A stretch of DNA of 64,000 nucleotides, taken from Blastococcus colisei (lineage in GTDB: Bacteria; Actinomycetota; Actinomycetes; Mycobacteriales; Geodermatophilaceae). The stretch lies in NCBI RefSeq assembly GCF_006717095.1, contig NZ_VFQE01000001.1:1798001-1862000 (forward strand), given 5' to 3'. Below, piece by piece: positions 45,143 through 54,627 of the stretch (its first letter is position 1; each line of letters begins with the position of its first letter). The position numbers were made by a program, and so were the translations under genes. The notes beneath the pieces are model-generated. The model was not told the origin of the DNA, made no database searches, and worked only from the letters and a program-made list of their open reading frames with translations.

Positions 45143-46147
45143 GTGGAGCCTGAGGAGAAGCATTTGGGTTCAGAGCCGTTGGGCCGGTTCTCCGTGGCGC
45201 GGACTTCCGACCTCGACGAGACAACCGACGCCCTGCAGGCGACGTTCCTACCGCTCCACCTGCAACTGCGGGAACGGACGGACACCCGAGGCCTTGACTT
45301 CGGGTTGAATGCGGTCCGGATAGGCAGAGCCACGGTCAGCTATGCCTGGTTGAGCCGCTCCGTGCAGATAGACACGGCCGAGGCGGAGAACTTCCACGTG
45401 AACCTTCCGCTTTCCGGCGGCACGATCTCCCGATCCGGACGCCTGGAGTGCGTGATCTCCACGTCGGCCCGTGCAGCCGTCTTCATGCCCGGCCTGCCCG
45501 CCGACATCGAGTGGCGTGCCGGCTGCGGACAGTTCTGCCTGATGATCCCGCCCCATGTACTCCAACGAGAGCTCGAGGCGATGTTGGACCAACCCCTGGT
45601 CAAGCCGATCAAGTTTGCCCCTGCGATGGACCTCACCACCGACGGGGGCAGAGCGTGGGTGGACACGCTTCGACTGATCGGCCGGCAAGGGGGCTACGCG
45701 CAGGGCCTGCTTGACCATCCTCTGGCAGCGGCCAACCTCGAGCGGATCCTTGTGGATGGGCTGTTGCTCGCCCAGCCCCACAACTACATCGACGCCCTGA
45801 CCGGCCCGCGGCGACCGGCGCCGCCACCTGCGGTCCGCAATGCGATCGAACTCATTCGGAGCCACCCCGAAGAGCCCTGGACCACCACCGCGCTTGCCCG
45901 CCGCGTCGCGGTCAGCACCCGAAGCTTGCAGGATGGCTTCGCTCGGTCACTCGGGGTCCCGCCGAGTCAGTATCTCCGGGCGGTTCGCTTGACCCAGGCG
46001 CGAGAGGAATTGCGCTCGGCCGACCCGCACACCAAGACGGTTTCCCAAGTGGCCGCTCGGTGGGGATTCGTGAGCTTTGGCCGGTTTGCCGCCGCCTACC
46101 ATCAAAGGTTCGGCGAGCGTCCATCGGAGACACTGCGCAGGTCCTAG
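45143..46147 (+). CDS. AraC-family transcriptional regulator
   Basis: 334 residues. The N-terminal AraC-binding-like sensor domain covers about 20-200. Two helix-turn-helix motifs follow (TTTALARRVAVSTRSLQDGFARSLG and VSQVAARWGFVSFGRFAAAYHQRFGERPSE), which is the C-terminal XylS/AraC DNA-binding domain. The GTG at 45143 is taken as start. It is divergent from the bicupin/amidohydrolase operon, its likely target. Confidence 0.9.
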   Translation: MEPEEKHLGSEPLGRFSVARTSDLDETTDALQATFLPLHLQLRERTDTRGLDFGLNAVRIGRATVSYAWLSRSVQIDTAEAENFHVNLPLSGGTISRSGRLECVISTSARAAVFMPGLPADIEWRAGCGQFCLMIPPHVLQRELEAMLDQPLVKPIKFAPAMDLTTDGGRAWVDTLRLIGRQGGYAQGLLDHPLAAANLERILVDGLLLAQPHNYIDALTGPRRPAPPPAVRNAIELIRSHPEEPWTTTALARRVAVSTRSLQDGFARSLGVPPSQYLRAVRLTQAREELRSADPHTKTVSQVAARWGFVSFGRFAAAYHQRFGERPSETLRRS

Positions 46148-46333
46148 ACGTCAGAAGACGTGACGGAAGCATGTTCTCGGCGTCTGGCCGCGTGCGAAGT
46201 GTGGTCGCAAGCTGCCTCGCCTGAACTGCTCCGGGTTCGGTGGAGGGTCTGGGGTGCCCCCGGTCAGGCTCCGATTCCTGGAATCCCTTGATTCCGGTCC
46301 CTGCCCGGACCACGTCCACTGAACCTGGGCGGT

Positions 46334-46726
46334 TCAGCTTGCGAGGCAGCGTTGGTACAGCATCGGAGTGTCGTCGACCGGCGGTCGGGTGTCGGGCATG
46401 GCCTGGGCGTACCGGGCACCCGTCGCCTCGGCCGCCGTGGCGGCCAGGACGGGAGCCAGGTGCGCGGCGTCGGCCATCGGCAACTCGTCCTCGCCAAGCA
46501 ACAGGACGGGCGGCTCGAATGCGCCATCGACAAACGTCACCTGCCGCAGTTGGAGGCGTATCGAGCCGACGTAGCTCTCGGCACCGCAGTGAATGACAAA
46601 CTCTTCCGGGGTGCCCTCGTCGACCTTCTCGTCGCGATCGCACCAACTGGGGCAGGCGGCGACGAGTCGCTCGTTGGTGTCCTGACCGGCGGTACCGCTA
46701 TGCGTAACGGGATGCACGGGTCTCAT
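46334..46726 (-). CDS. DUF6907-type actinobacterial protein
   Basis: 130 residues. The motif ACPSWCDRD followed by HCGAESYVGSIRLQLRQV is typical of this small actinobacterial family; the C-terminal half is helical (AAHLAPVLAATAAEATGARY). The ATG at 46726 follows GAAGGG. No known function; the Cys pair may bind metal. It lies tail-to-tail with the AraC gene across 186 bases. Confidence 0.7.
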   Translation of the reverse strand: MRPVHPVTHSGTAGQDTNERLVAACPSWCDRDEKVDEGTPEEFVIHCGAESYVGSIRLQLRQVTFVDGAFEPPVLLLGEDELPMADAAHLAPVLAATAAEATGARYAQAMPDTRPPVDDTPMLYQRCLAS

Positions 46727-46749
46727 GAGCCCTTCTAGGCAGGATTGAG

Positions 46750-47395
46750 GGATCAAGGGTCGTGTGCCGGTCTGGACACCAGGGGATCGCGCCCCCGCCA
46801 GACCAGCTGGTTTGAGCCGACCGTGACGCGGTGAGGACCAGCCGGGACAACGTCGTGCACATGTCGGCGGCGGCCCAGTCGTGCGCGTCCGGTCGAGTGT
46901 GCAGGCCACGAGCGGGCCGATGCCGTAGAGCAGCTGCCGGTCCGCAGGCGTCGTAGGGGAAGCGTCGTTCGTCAGCGCCGTCGAGTGTCCGACATGGCGA
47001 CCGTCCCCGGTGAACGATCCGACCCGACCGAGCCGCCGCAGCCAGCACGGCCATAGGCTTTGCGGCCAGCAGAGCCTGTCCGCGGCAGGCATCGGCAGCT
47101 CGGTGTGCCGAATCGGGGGGAGGAGGCTGGACCATCCCGATCCGGTTCAGCTCGGCGCCGTGCGCCGGCGTTCGTAGTTGACGTGTGGCACCGCGACCTC
47201 CCCGGTGATCGCCAGGGCGATGCGGGTCCCCCGCTTTCGGACTGCGCACCGAGATCGTCGCCGTCTCGAAGGCCACGACCGCGGAGGATCTGCTCGGCTC
47301 GCTCCGAGACCGAAGCCGGATCCTCTGCGATCCGAGAAATGGCCACGGCGGTTCCGATCGCCTGTCAGGCGTCCATGTGTCCAACCGTCCCGACA
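46750..47395 (-). pseudogene. Decayed GAF/LuxR-type regulator
   Basis: Pieces of one protein can be read on the minus strand but in different frames: AISRIAEDPASVSERAEQIL, then VVAFETATISVRSP, then TRIALAITGEVAVPHVNYE, then GSFTGDGRHVGHSTALTN and LLYGIGPLVACTLDRTRT. Order and content match the N-terminal GAF part of actinobacterial LuxR-like regulators. At least four frame changes are needed, and the C-terminal helix-turn-helix is absent. The gene is therefore inactive. The remaining DNA to 47919 shows no gene. Confidence 0.65.
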
Positions 47396-47919
47396 CGACT
47401 GACACCTCCCGAAGCTCACGCTGAACTGACAGCACAGAGCAACGCTGGACGGACCAACCCGCTCCACCCAGAGTCCGCAGGGTGCGGCACTGTCTCTGCG
47501 ACCCACGAGGCATGGCCACCGCCCTGAGCCCGTGCTCAGTGACCGCGCTCGTCGAACGAGCCGTTACCACCTATTCCACGAGACCAAGGCGCGCGGGTCT
47601 ACGCGTTCAGCGCAGGGATCGGTGCGATTCGCGCAGCCCCTCGAGCCTTGTACCCAGCCCTGTCTGCCGCCATGGGGCTCACGACTTCCCCTCCTCCGTT
47701 CCGCGGTCGGAACTTGCCATGGCGGCGCGCGCGGCGACCCGTGTGCGCGTCAGCAAGCCGTCTCCGCACCGCGTCGCGACGTGGCATGACTCGCGGCCGG
47801 GGTCGCGGATGAAGGGGACCACGGTGAAGGCGCCGTCCCCCCGCTCGCCCTCAGCGTCGGATCCGGGGGCTTGACGACTGTGACCCACGTCCCTAACCTC
47901 CATCTTGCCAGTGAGATAG

Positions 47920-47938
47920 CGTTCCATACATCGGAACG
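47920..47938. promoter_or_regulatory. Candidate IclR-type operator
   Basis: The palindrome CGTTCCatacatcGGAACG lies 88 bases before the first gene of the catabolic run. GTTCC-N7-GGAAC with an AT-rich centre is the general shape of IclR-family sites, and an IclR regulator is encoded at 55817. Binding is inferred. Confidence 0.45.
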
Positions 47939-48025
47939 ATCTTGCGGAAGTTCTGTCGTCACAGGGCGGGCTCAGCTGCTCTCGAGCGCGAGCACTCGCC
48001 AAACCAAATCAAGGGAGATGGCTCC

Positions 48026-48856
48026 ATGGGACGGGTCGAGGGCAAGGTCGCATTCATCACAGGGGCGGCTCGGGGGCAGGGGCGGTCCCACGCGGTCCGT
48101 CTGGCGCAGGAAGGCGCGGACATCATCGCCGTTGACTTCTGCGCCCAGATCGACACTGCCCCGTACGACTTGGCGACGCCTGATGACCTGGCGCAGACGG
48201 TCAAGGAGATCGAGGCGCTCGACCGGCGGATCGTCGCTGTCCAGGCCGACGTGCGGGACTTCGACGCCCTGAAGGGCGCGCTGGACCAGGGTGTCGCCGA
48301 GCTCGGCAAGGTGGATATCGTCGTCGGCAACGCCGGGATCCTGAGCCTCGGTCGTGCGCACGAGCTCTCCGAGCAGGAGTGGCAGGACATGATGGACGTC
48401 AACCTCACGGGCGTCTGGCACACCGTGAAGGCCGCCATCCCGCACTTGCTCGAGGCGGACAACGGCGGGTCGATCATCCTGACCAGTTCCACGGCCGGCA
48501 CCAAGGGACTCGGTAACGCGGCCCACTACGTGGCGGCCAAGCACGGTGTCGTCGGCATCATGAAGACGCTCGCAGTTGAGCTCGGGCCGAACAACATCCG
48601 CGTGAACACGGTGCACCCGACCCAGGTGAACACACCGCTGATCTTCCACAAGTCGTTGTACAAGGCCTTCCGGCCGGACCTCGAGGACCCGACGATCGAC
48701 GACTTCATCCCGCCGTCGATCGGGATCAACCTCATCCCGGTGCCTTGGATCGAGTCGGTGGACGTGAGCAACGCGGTGCTGTTCCTCGCCTCCGACGAGG
48801 CGCGTTACGTGACCGGCACCGAGCTGCGTATCGACGCCGGGGCCCTCACCAAGTAG
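48026..48856 (+). CDS. Mycofactocin-coupled SDR oxidoreductase
   Basis: 276 residues. Cofactor motif TGAARGQGRSHAVRLAQEGA, NAGILSLG, catalytic Ser/Tyr/Lys in the SSTAGTKGLGNAAHYVAAKHG stretch. The ARGQGRSHA pattern and long insertion (APYDLATPDDLAQTVKEIEA) are typical of SDRs thought to hold NAD tightly and pass electrons to mycofactocin. It oxidises an alcohol or sugar hydroxyl; substrate unknown. No mycofactocin biosynthesis genes are in the window. GGGAG precedes the ATG. Confidence 0.85.
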   Translation: MGRVEGKVAFITGAARGQGRSHAVRLAQEGADIIAVDFCAQIDTAPYDLATPDDLAQTVKEIEALDRRIVAVQADVRDFDALKGALDQGVAELGKVDIVVGNAGILSLGRAHELSEQEWQDMMDVNLTGVWHTVKAAIPHLLEADNGGSIILTSSTAGTKGLGNAAHYVAAKHGVVGIMKTLAVELGPNNIRVNTVHPTQVNTPLIFHKSLYKAFRPDLEDPTIDDFIPPSIGINLIPVPWIESVDVSNAVLFLASDEARYVTGTELRIDAGALTK

Positions 48857-48962
48857 TCCGCCGGAAGGCGGATCAAGGCCAGGGGTGGGTCGCGATCGAC
48901 GGCAGGTCTCGCGACCCATCCCTTGGCCCTGCTCACGCAACCCTTGAGGTTAAGGAGACGGT

Positions 48963-49934
48963 ATGCAGTCGCGCCCCCTTGGTCAGACCGGCCTGGAGCT
49001 GACGGTGCTCGGCATGGGCACCTGGGCGATGGGAGACGGCAAGCGCCGCACCTCCAACCTAGGGCCAGCGGACGACGTCGAGTCGGTCGCCACCATTCAC
49101 CGCGCCCTCGACCTGGGCATCAATTGGATCGACACGGCGGCCTACTACGGTTTCGGGCACGCCGAGCGCGTCGTCGCCCGGGCGCTGCGCGGCATGACGG
49201 AGCGGCCGCTCGTCTTCACCAAGTGCGGGCTCGTGCCCAGCGAGGTCGGCGACTTCGACAACCGCATCACCGCGACGTCGATCCGCGAGGAGGCCGACGC
49301 CAGCCTCTCCCGGCTGGAGACCGACGTCCTGGATGTGCTGATGATCCACTGGCCCATCCCGGACGAGGACATCGAGGAGGGCTGGAGCACGCTCGCCGAG
49401 CTCAAGGCGGAGGGCAAGGTTCGGCTCATCGGGGTCTCGAACTTCTCCGCCATGCAGATGGCGCGGTGTGAGCTGATCGCGTCGATCGACGCGATCCAGC
49501 CCGAGTACTCGCTCGTCGAGCGCGCCGCGGAGGCGGAGGTCCTTCCCTACGCGGAGCGCGCAGGCATCGGCGCGGTCACCTACTCGCCGCTCAAGCACGG
49601 CCTGCTTGGGGGGCAGATGACCCGCGAGCGCGTCGCTGCCCTCACGCCGGCCGACTGGCGCAACGGGCACGCGGAATACACGGAGCCGCGACTGTCGGCG
49701 AACTTGCGGCTGGTCGATGCGCTCCGCTCAGTCGCCGACCGGCACGGCAGCACGGCCTCGGAGGTCGCGATCGCCTGGGTGCTCCGTCGTCCGGCCGTCA
49801 CCAGCGCGATCCTCGGGCCCCGGCGCCCGAAACAGCTTGAGGACCTGGTGGGCGCAGCGGATCTGAAGCTGTCGGACGACGATGTCGCAGTCCTCGAGGC
49901 CGGCCCGGCGATCGTTGAGGGCGTCCCCCGGTGA
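48963..49934 (+). CDS. Aldo/keto reductase
   Basis: 323 residues. The catalytic tetrad is present: Asp in NWIDTAAYYGFG, the Tyr that follows, Lys in VFTKCGLV and His in VLMIHWPIP. NADPH-binding end: SAILGPRRPKQLED. AKRs of this type act on sugars or their lactone/aldehyde forms. AAGGAG precedes the ATG; the stop overlaps the next GTG. Part of the long + strand catabolic run. Confidence 0.92.
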   Translation: MQSRPLGQTGLELTVLGMGTWAMGDGKRRTSNLGPADDVESVATIHRALDLGINWIDTAAYYGFGHAERVVARALRGMTERPLVFTKCGLVPSEVGDFDNRITATSIREEADASLSRLETDVLDVLMIHWPIPDEDIEEGWSTLAELKAEGKVRLIGVSNFSAMQMARCELIASIDAIQPEYSLVERAAEAEVLPYAERAGIGAVTYSPLKHGLLGGQMTRERVAALTPADWRNGHAEYTEPRLSANLRLVDALRSVADRHGSTASEVAIAWVLRRPAVTSAILGPRRPKQLEDLVGAADLKLSDDDVAVLEAGPAIVEGVPR

Positions 49935-50770
49935 AGGCCTGGCTCGTCACCGGGGCGTCCCGCGGGCTGGGGCGCGCCTTCACCGAGGCCGCCCTCGACC
50001 GGGGTGACCTCGTTGCGGGCGTCGCCCGCGACGTTGCGCCGCTTAGTGATCTCGTCGACCGGTACGACGGCGCATTCCTGCCCGTGCGGCTCGACGTCAC
50101 CGCCCGCGCCGACGTGCTGCGCGCGGTCGACCAGGTGCACGACGCCTTCGGCCGCCTCGACGTCGTCGTCAACAACGCCGGCTACGGCGTCCTCGGCGCC
50201 ATCGAGGAGGCGGGTGAGGCCGAGACCCGCAGCCTGCTCGAGACCAATCTGCTCGGGCCGATGTGGGTGGTGCAGGCCGCGCTGCCGTACCTGAGAGCCC
50301 AGGGGAGCGGACACATCGTGCAGGTCTCGAGCGTCGCCGGCGTCGCCGCGTTCCCGATGGTCGGGCTCTACTGCATGACCAAGTGGGCCCTCGAGGCCAT
50401 GAGCGAGAGCCTGGCCGAAGAGGTCCGGCCCTTTGGCATGCACGTCACGCTGCTGGAACCCGGAGCCATGCGCACCGATTGGGCGCACGCGTCGATGCAC
50501 CGGGTGGCCACGACTCTCGACGCGTACGCGGACGCCTGGGATGCCCGCCTGGAGGGGATGGCATCGGAGTTCGCCCGGCAGCAGCCGGGAGATCCAGTGC
50601 GCGCCGCCGAACTGCTCCTGCAGATCGTCGACCATCCCAGCCCGCCCCGGCGGGTGCTCATGGGGTCGGGAGCGTTCGACCTGGCCTCCTCGCGATACCG
50701 GGCGACGCTCGACGAGTGGGCGTCGTGGGAGTCCGCGGCGCGAGCGATCGACTTCCCGCCGACCGTCTGA
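49931..50770 (+). CDS. SDR-family oxidoreductase
   Basis: 279 residues. It has the TGASRGLGRAFTEAAL cofactor motif, NNAGYGVLG and the Ser-Tyr-Lys triad (VSSVAGVAAFPMVGLYCMTKWA). The larger C-terminal lid resembles steroid- or ketone-reducing classical SDRs. The GTG start overlaps the aldo/keto reductase stop. Its substrate is not evident. The 325 bases after it (to 51095) hold no gene and presumably a promoter. Confidence 0.9.
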   Translation: MKAWLVTGASRGLGRAFTEAALDRGDLVAGVARDVAPLSDLVDRYDGAFLPVRLDVTARADVLRAVDQVHDAFGRLDVVVNNAGYGVLGAIEEAGEAETRSLLETNLLGPMWVVQAALPYLRAQGSGHIVQVSSVAGVAAFPMVGLYCMTKWALEAMSESLAEEVRPFGMHVTLLEPGAMRTDWAHASMHRVATTLDAYADAWDARLEGMASEFARQQPGDPVRAAELLLQIVDHPSPPRRVLMGSGAFDLASSRYRATLDEWASWESAARAIDFPPTV

Positions 50771-51095
50771 CATATGACCCGCGAGCAGTGCTGCTGCTGC
50801 CGGGAACCGCACGTCTCTGAGCCGGGGGTTGCTGCCGCCCCCGGGCTTGACGTGCTGCTCATTCGTCCTGCTCACGGGCCGTTTTCAAGTCGACGGAATG
50901 TTTCTTCCCGGCGTCTTGACGTGACCCGGACCACTCTGCAAGCATTCAGTCTATCGACACGGCGTTCCGCCCATCTGAACGGCTGGAAGGACGAAAAGTC
51001 CATCGGGGCCGGTCCCCGCGTCGCTCGGAACGGCTCCGAACCGAGGCAAGTCACCCCCCAGCGGCACCTGCCGCGATGCAAGTGAGGAGAAGTAC

Positions 51096-51914
51096 ATGGT
51101 TCAGAAGCAGGCAGAGGTCTGCCGGAACTTCGAGCTCGACTGGCTCGCCTGCACGCAGGGCGAGGACGAGACGGGTCAGATCGACGCCGACTACATCGTT
51201 CTGCGCGCCAAGGGCGACATCGAGCAGCTCCGCAAGCTCGTCCCCGCCCCCCTGGAGGCCACCGATGAGGTGATCATCTACATGGGGTGGTTCAAGGAGA
51301 CGCAGAAGGAGGGCAAGACCACCTGGGCGTGGCCGTTCCACGAGTGGGGCATCGGTGTCGTGTCACAGCTGCCCGGCCGGCCCGAGACCAAGGGCAACTT
51401 CCTGGTGCAGCTGTACGTGGACGACGACCTGGTGCTGGTCCACGGCCGCGAGGTCTGGGGCTACCCGAAGAAGATCGGCGATATGGAGATCACGCCGAAG
51501 ACAACCGACGGTGATTCGGACCACTACGAATACACCGTCGCGCGCCGCGGCACCAAGCTGATCTCCGCCCGGGTCGAGAACCTGGAGCCGATCGAGGACT
51601 CCGAGTTCCCCTTCTACGGCCGGACGCACGCCATCTGCTTCCGTCAGGTGCCGTCGCCGGACAGCGTCGCCGTCGAGAAGCAGCAGCTGGTCTTCGTTCA
51701 GCTGGACTTCGACACGACCGATGCCAAGAAGGGCACCGGGACGATCGAGATCAACGATGGGCCGTTCGACCAGCTGCCGATCGGCCCGCTGACGAACGTC
51801 GAGGCCTTCTTCGGCCGCTCGGCCTTCAACCACCGGGGGATCAACAACCTGGTGGTCAACGCCGAGGAGCTCGCCCGCCCGCTCGACGTGAGCAAGGCCG
51901 GCAAGACCTCCTGA
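51096..51914 (+). CDS. Acetoacetate decarboxylase-family protein
   Basis: 272 residues. The family core LVHGREVWGYPKKIGDMEI is present, with Lys125 in the position of the Schiff-base lysine and Lys126 beside it. Members decarboxylate acetoacetate or catalyse related retro-aldol or dehydration chemistry. The conserved environment suggests an active enzyme, but in a sugar-acid cluster it may act on a different beta-keto acid. GAGGAG precedes the ATG. Confidence 0.87.
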   Translation: MVQKQAEVCRNFELDWLACTQGEDETGQIDADYIVLRAKGDIEQLRKLVPAPLEATDEVIIYMGWFKETQKEGKTTWAWPFHEWGIGVVSQLPGRPETKGNFLVQLYVDDDLVLVHGREVWGYPKKIGDMEITPKTTDGDSDHYEYTVARRGTKLISARVENLEPIEDSEFPFYGRTHAICFRQVPSPDSVAVEKQQLVFVQLDFDTTDAKKGTGTIEINDGPFDQLPIGPLTNVEAFFGRSAFNHRGINNLVVNAEELARPLDVSKAGKTS

Positions 51915-52016
51915 TCCGAGTCTCGCCGGCAGGGGTCCGCTCCGGTCCCCTGCCGGCGAGCCGCCCCTCCGATCGGCGTACCGGGGCGAGACCTCCGTGG
52001 AAGGCAGTGCTGAGAC

Positions 52017-52775
52017 ATGAAGTTGAGCGGGAAGGCATGCATCGTCACCGGGGGGGCATCGGGGATCGGTCGCGCGGCGGCGATCGCTTTCGCCCGTGAG
52101 GGCGCCCGGGTCACCGTGGCGGATTTCAACGGGCCCGGCGGGGAAGAAACCGTCGAGACCATCCGGACGAGCGGCGGCGAGGCCATCTTCGTCAAGACCG
52201 ACGTCGCGCAGGAGGACGACTGCCGCCGCGTGGTCGAGGCCACGGTCGACGCGTTCGGCCGCCTGGACGTCTTGTTCAACAACGCCGGCATCAACCCCAT
52301 GGAGGGGAGCGTCGTCGACATGAGCGTGGAGGACTGGCGGCGTGTCCTCGCGGTCAACGTCGACAGCATCTTCTTCTGCTCCCGCTTCGCCATCCCACAG
52401 ATGCGTCGCAACGGCGGGGGCCGAATCATCAACACCGCCTCCCCGGCGTCCTTCAAGGGCTGGCCCGGAAATGCTGCGTACATCACCTCCAAGGGGGCCG
52501 TCCTGTCGCTCACCCGGGCGATGGCGATGGACCTGGCCAAGGACGGCATCCGCGTCAACGCCCTGGTGCCCGGCCTGATCACGACCGGCATCGGGCGCGA
52601 CTTCCTCGCTGCCCAGGCCGATCCCGCCGCCGTGGCGGCGAGCAACCCGATGGGCCGTCCAGGGGAGCCGGAGGAGGTCGCGCCGCTCGTGGTCTACCTC
52701 GCCTCGGACGACTGCGTCTTCTCCACCGGATCCCCCTTCTTTGTCGACGGCGGGGAGCTGTCCGGCGTCGCCTGA
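52017..52775 (+). CDS. SDR-family dehydrogenase
   Basis: 252 residues. TGGASGIGRAAAIAFAREG, acidic D in TVADFNGPG (NAD preference), NNAGINPM and the triad in ASPASFKGWPGNAAYITSKGA. C-terminal PMGRPGEPEEVAPLVVYLAS is standard. Resembles glucose- or galactose-1-dehydrogenase-like SDRs; a sugar or uronic-acid dehydrogenase role fits the lactonase immediately downstream, but is inferred. Confidence 0.9.
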   Translation: MKLSGKACIVTGGASGIGRAAAIAFAREGARVTVADFNGPGGEETVETIRTSGGEAIFVKTDVAQEDDCRRVVEATVDAFGRLDVLFNNAGINPMEGSVVDMSVEDWRRVLAVNVDSIFFCSRFAIPQMRRNGGGRIINTASPASFKGWPGNAAYITSKGAVLSLTRAMAMDLAKDGIRVNALVPGLITTGIGRDFLAAQADPAAVAASNPMGRPGEPEEVAPLVVYLASDDCVFSTGSPFFVDGGELSGVA

Positions 52776-53014
52776 TCCCCAGGCCCGCGGAACTTCCCAC
52801 GGACGGCTGCCCGGGCTGGGGCCCTCTCGTCTTCTCGACCGCCCGCGCGCTGCCGCCGGCGGTCACTCCCGCGCCGGTTCCGGCGTGGTTTCGCACTCTG
52901 CCCTCGATCGCGCGGGCGCTCCACGAGGAGGGCGGACGTCGAGTCGGCCGCGCCGCGTGGCCAGACGTCGCGTGAGGCCGGTCGGCCTCGCGGTACCGGA
53001 AGGAACGACACACG

Positions 53015-53920
53015 ATGACAAGCCCCCCCGGAGATGGTCTCGCCCACCTCGTGGAACCCGACGCCGCGGTCGAACGCGTCGCGAAGGACTGCATCTTCAC
53101 CGAGGGACCGATCTGGTTGCCCGACGGCTCCCTCTTGTTCAGCGATATCCCGGCGAACCGGCTCATGCGTTGGCACCCCGAGGAAGGGCAAGGCGTGGTG
53201 GCCGAGCCCAACGCCAAGGGCAACGGCATGACCCTCGACAACGAGGGCCGGCTGATCGTGTGCGAGCACGCCACCAGCACAGTCACGCGGGGGACTCCGG
53301 GTGGGACGCGGACGCCCATCGCCTCGCACTGGCAGGGCAAGGAGCTCAACAGCCCCAACGACGTCATCGTCGCGTCGGACGGCTCCGTGATCTTCACCGA
53401 CCCGACCTTCGGACGGGTGATGGATTCCGTCGGCGTGGTCCGCGACGTTCAGCAGGAGATCCAGGGTGTGTACCGGGTCCACCCCGACGGCGGCGAACTC
53501 GAGCTCCTGGTCGACGACATGGCGCAGCCCAACGGGCTCTGCCTCTCCACGGACGAGTCGCTGCTCTACGTCGGCGACACGGCCCGGGCGCACATCCGAG
53601 TGTTCGAGATGACCGGCGACCGCCCGCTCGGCCGGGGGCGCGTCTTCGCCGACGGCATCACCTGGACCGAGGACGGCGACGACGGCTATGTCGACGGCAT
53701 GAAGGTCGACGAGTACGGCAACGTCTACGTCACCGGTCCCGGTGGCGTCTGGGTCTACACGCCAGACGGGACCCGGCTGGGGACCATCGAGGTGCCCGAG
53801 CAGGTCGCCAACCTCAACTGGGGTGACGCTGACTGGTGCTCGCTGTACCTGACGGCTAACACCTCCGTCTACCGGATCCGGATGCAGGTCGCCGGTCACC
53901 GCCTCGGGTACATGCGATGA
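53015..53920 (+). CDS. SMP-30/gluconolactonase-family lactonase
   Basis: 301 residues, six-bladed propeller family. Metal ligands visible: Glu30 (FTEGPIW), Asn115 (NSPNDVIV), Asn173 (AQPNGLCL) and Asp227 (YVDGMKVD). It would hydrolyse the sugar-acid lactone made by a dehydrogenase to the open acid in the cytoplasm. The stop overlaps the aldolase ATG (ATGA). Confidence 0.92.
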   Translation: MTSPPGDGLAHLVEPDAAVERVAKDCIFTEGPIWLPDGSLLFSDIPANRLMRWHPEEGQGVVAEPNAKGNGMTLDNEGRLIVCEHATSTVTRGTPGGTRTPIASHWQGKELNSPNDVIVASDGSVIFTDPTFGRVMDSVGVVRDVQQEIQGVYRVHPDGGELELLVDDMAQPNGLCLSTDESLLYVGDTARAHIRVFEMTGDRPLGRGRVFADGITWTEDGDDGYVDGMKVDEYGNVYVTGPGGVWVYTPDGTRLGTIEVPEQVANLNWGDADWCSLYLTANTSVYRIRMQVAGHRLGYMR

Positions 53921-54627
53921 CTTCGGTGGATGCGGCCGTGCGCACCGGCGCGGACGCGAGATACGCGGTGCCGTCCTCGATCGTCGACCGCCTGGCGCGG
54001 CTGCGGGTCGTCCCCGTAGCGGTCGTCCACGAGGTCGCCCACGCTGAGCCCCTGGCGGAGGCGCTGGTCGCCGGTGGCCTGCCCTGCGTCGAGGTCACCA
54101 TGCGCACCGAGCATGCCGAGCGCGTCCTCGGGCGGATGGCGGAGCGGACCGATCTCCTCGTCGGCGCCGGGACCGTGATCCGGCCGGACCAGGTAGAGCG
54201 CGTGGTCGCTGCCGGCGCCAGGTTCGTCGTCACGCCCGGGTTCAGCCCGTCCGTCGTCTCCGCGTGCCGGGAGGCCGGCGTCCCGGTGATCCCGGGTGTC
54301 GCCACCGCGACCGAGATCCTGATGGCCCTCGACGCCGGGCTCGACCTGGTCAAGTTCTTCCCGGCGGAGGCGTCCGGCGGCCTCAAGGCGCTGTCGGCCT
54401 TGAGTGGCCCCTTCGGCGCGGTCCGGTTCATCCCGACCGGCGGGGTGACTCCGGAAAACATCGAGGGCTACCTCGGGCACCGCGCCGTCCTGGCCGTGGG
54501 CGGCACGTGGCTGGCCGCTCCCGCCCTGCTGGCCGCTGAAGATTTCGCGGCCATCGAGCAACGGACGCGTGAGGCCGTCCTACGCGTCGCTTCCCTCACT
54601 TCCGCCCACCGGTCAGGAGAGGCCTGA
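53917..54627 (+). CDS. eda: KDPG/KHG aldolase
   Basis: 236 residues. Glu59 (CVEVTMRT) and Schiff-base Lys146 (LVKFFPAEASGG) are in place, with GAGTVIRP and PTGGVTPEN. It splits 2-keto-3-deoxy-6-phosphogluconate (or the galacto form) into pyruvate and glyceraldehyde 3-phosphate. Flanked without gaps by the lactonase and a matching kinase. Confidence 0.94.
   Translation: MTSVDAAVRTGADARYAVPSSIVDRLARLRVVPVAVVHEVAHAEPLAEALVAGGLPCVEVTMRTEHAERVLGRMAERTDLLVGAGTVIRPDQVERVVAAGARFVVTPGFSPSVVSACREAGVPVIPGVATATEILMALDAGLDLVKFFPAEASGGLKALSALSGPFGAVRFIPTGGVTPENIEGYLGHRAVLAVGGTWLAAPALLAAEDFAAIEQRTREAVLRVASLTSAHRSGEA

Noticed and set aside
47599-48002. Minus-strand frames in the gap before the 48026 gene
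   Set aside because: Short readable text is present but there is no consistent frame, start site or domain.
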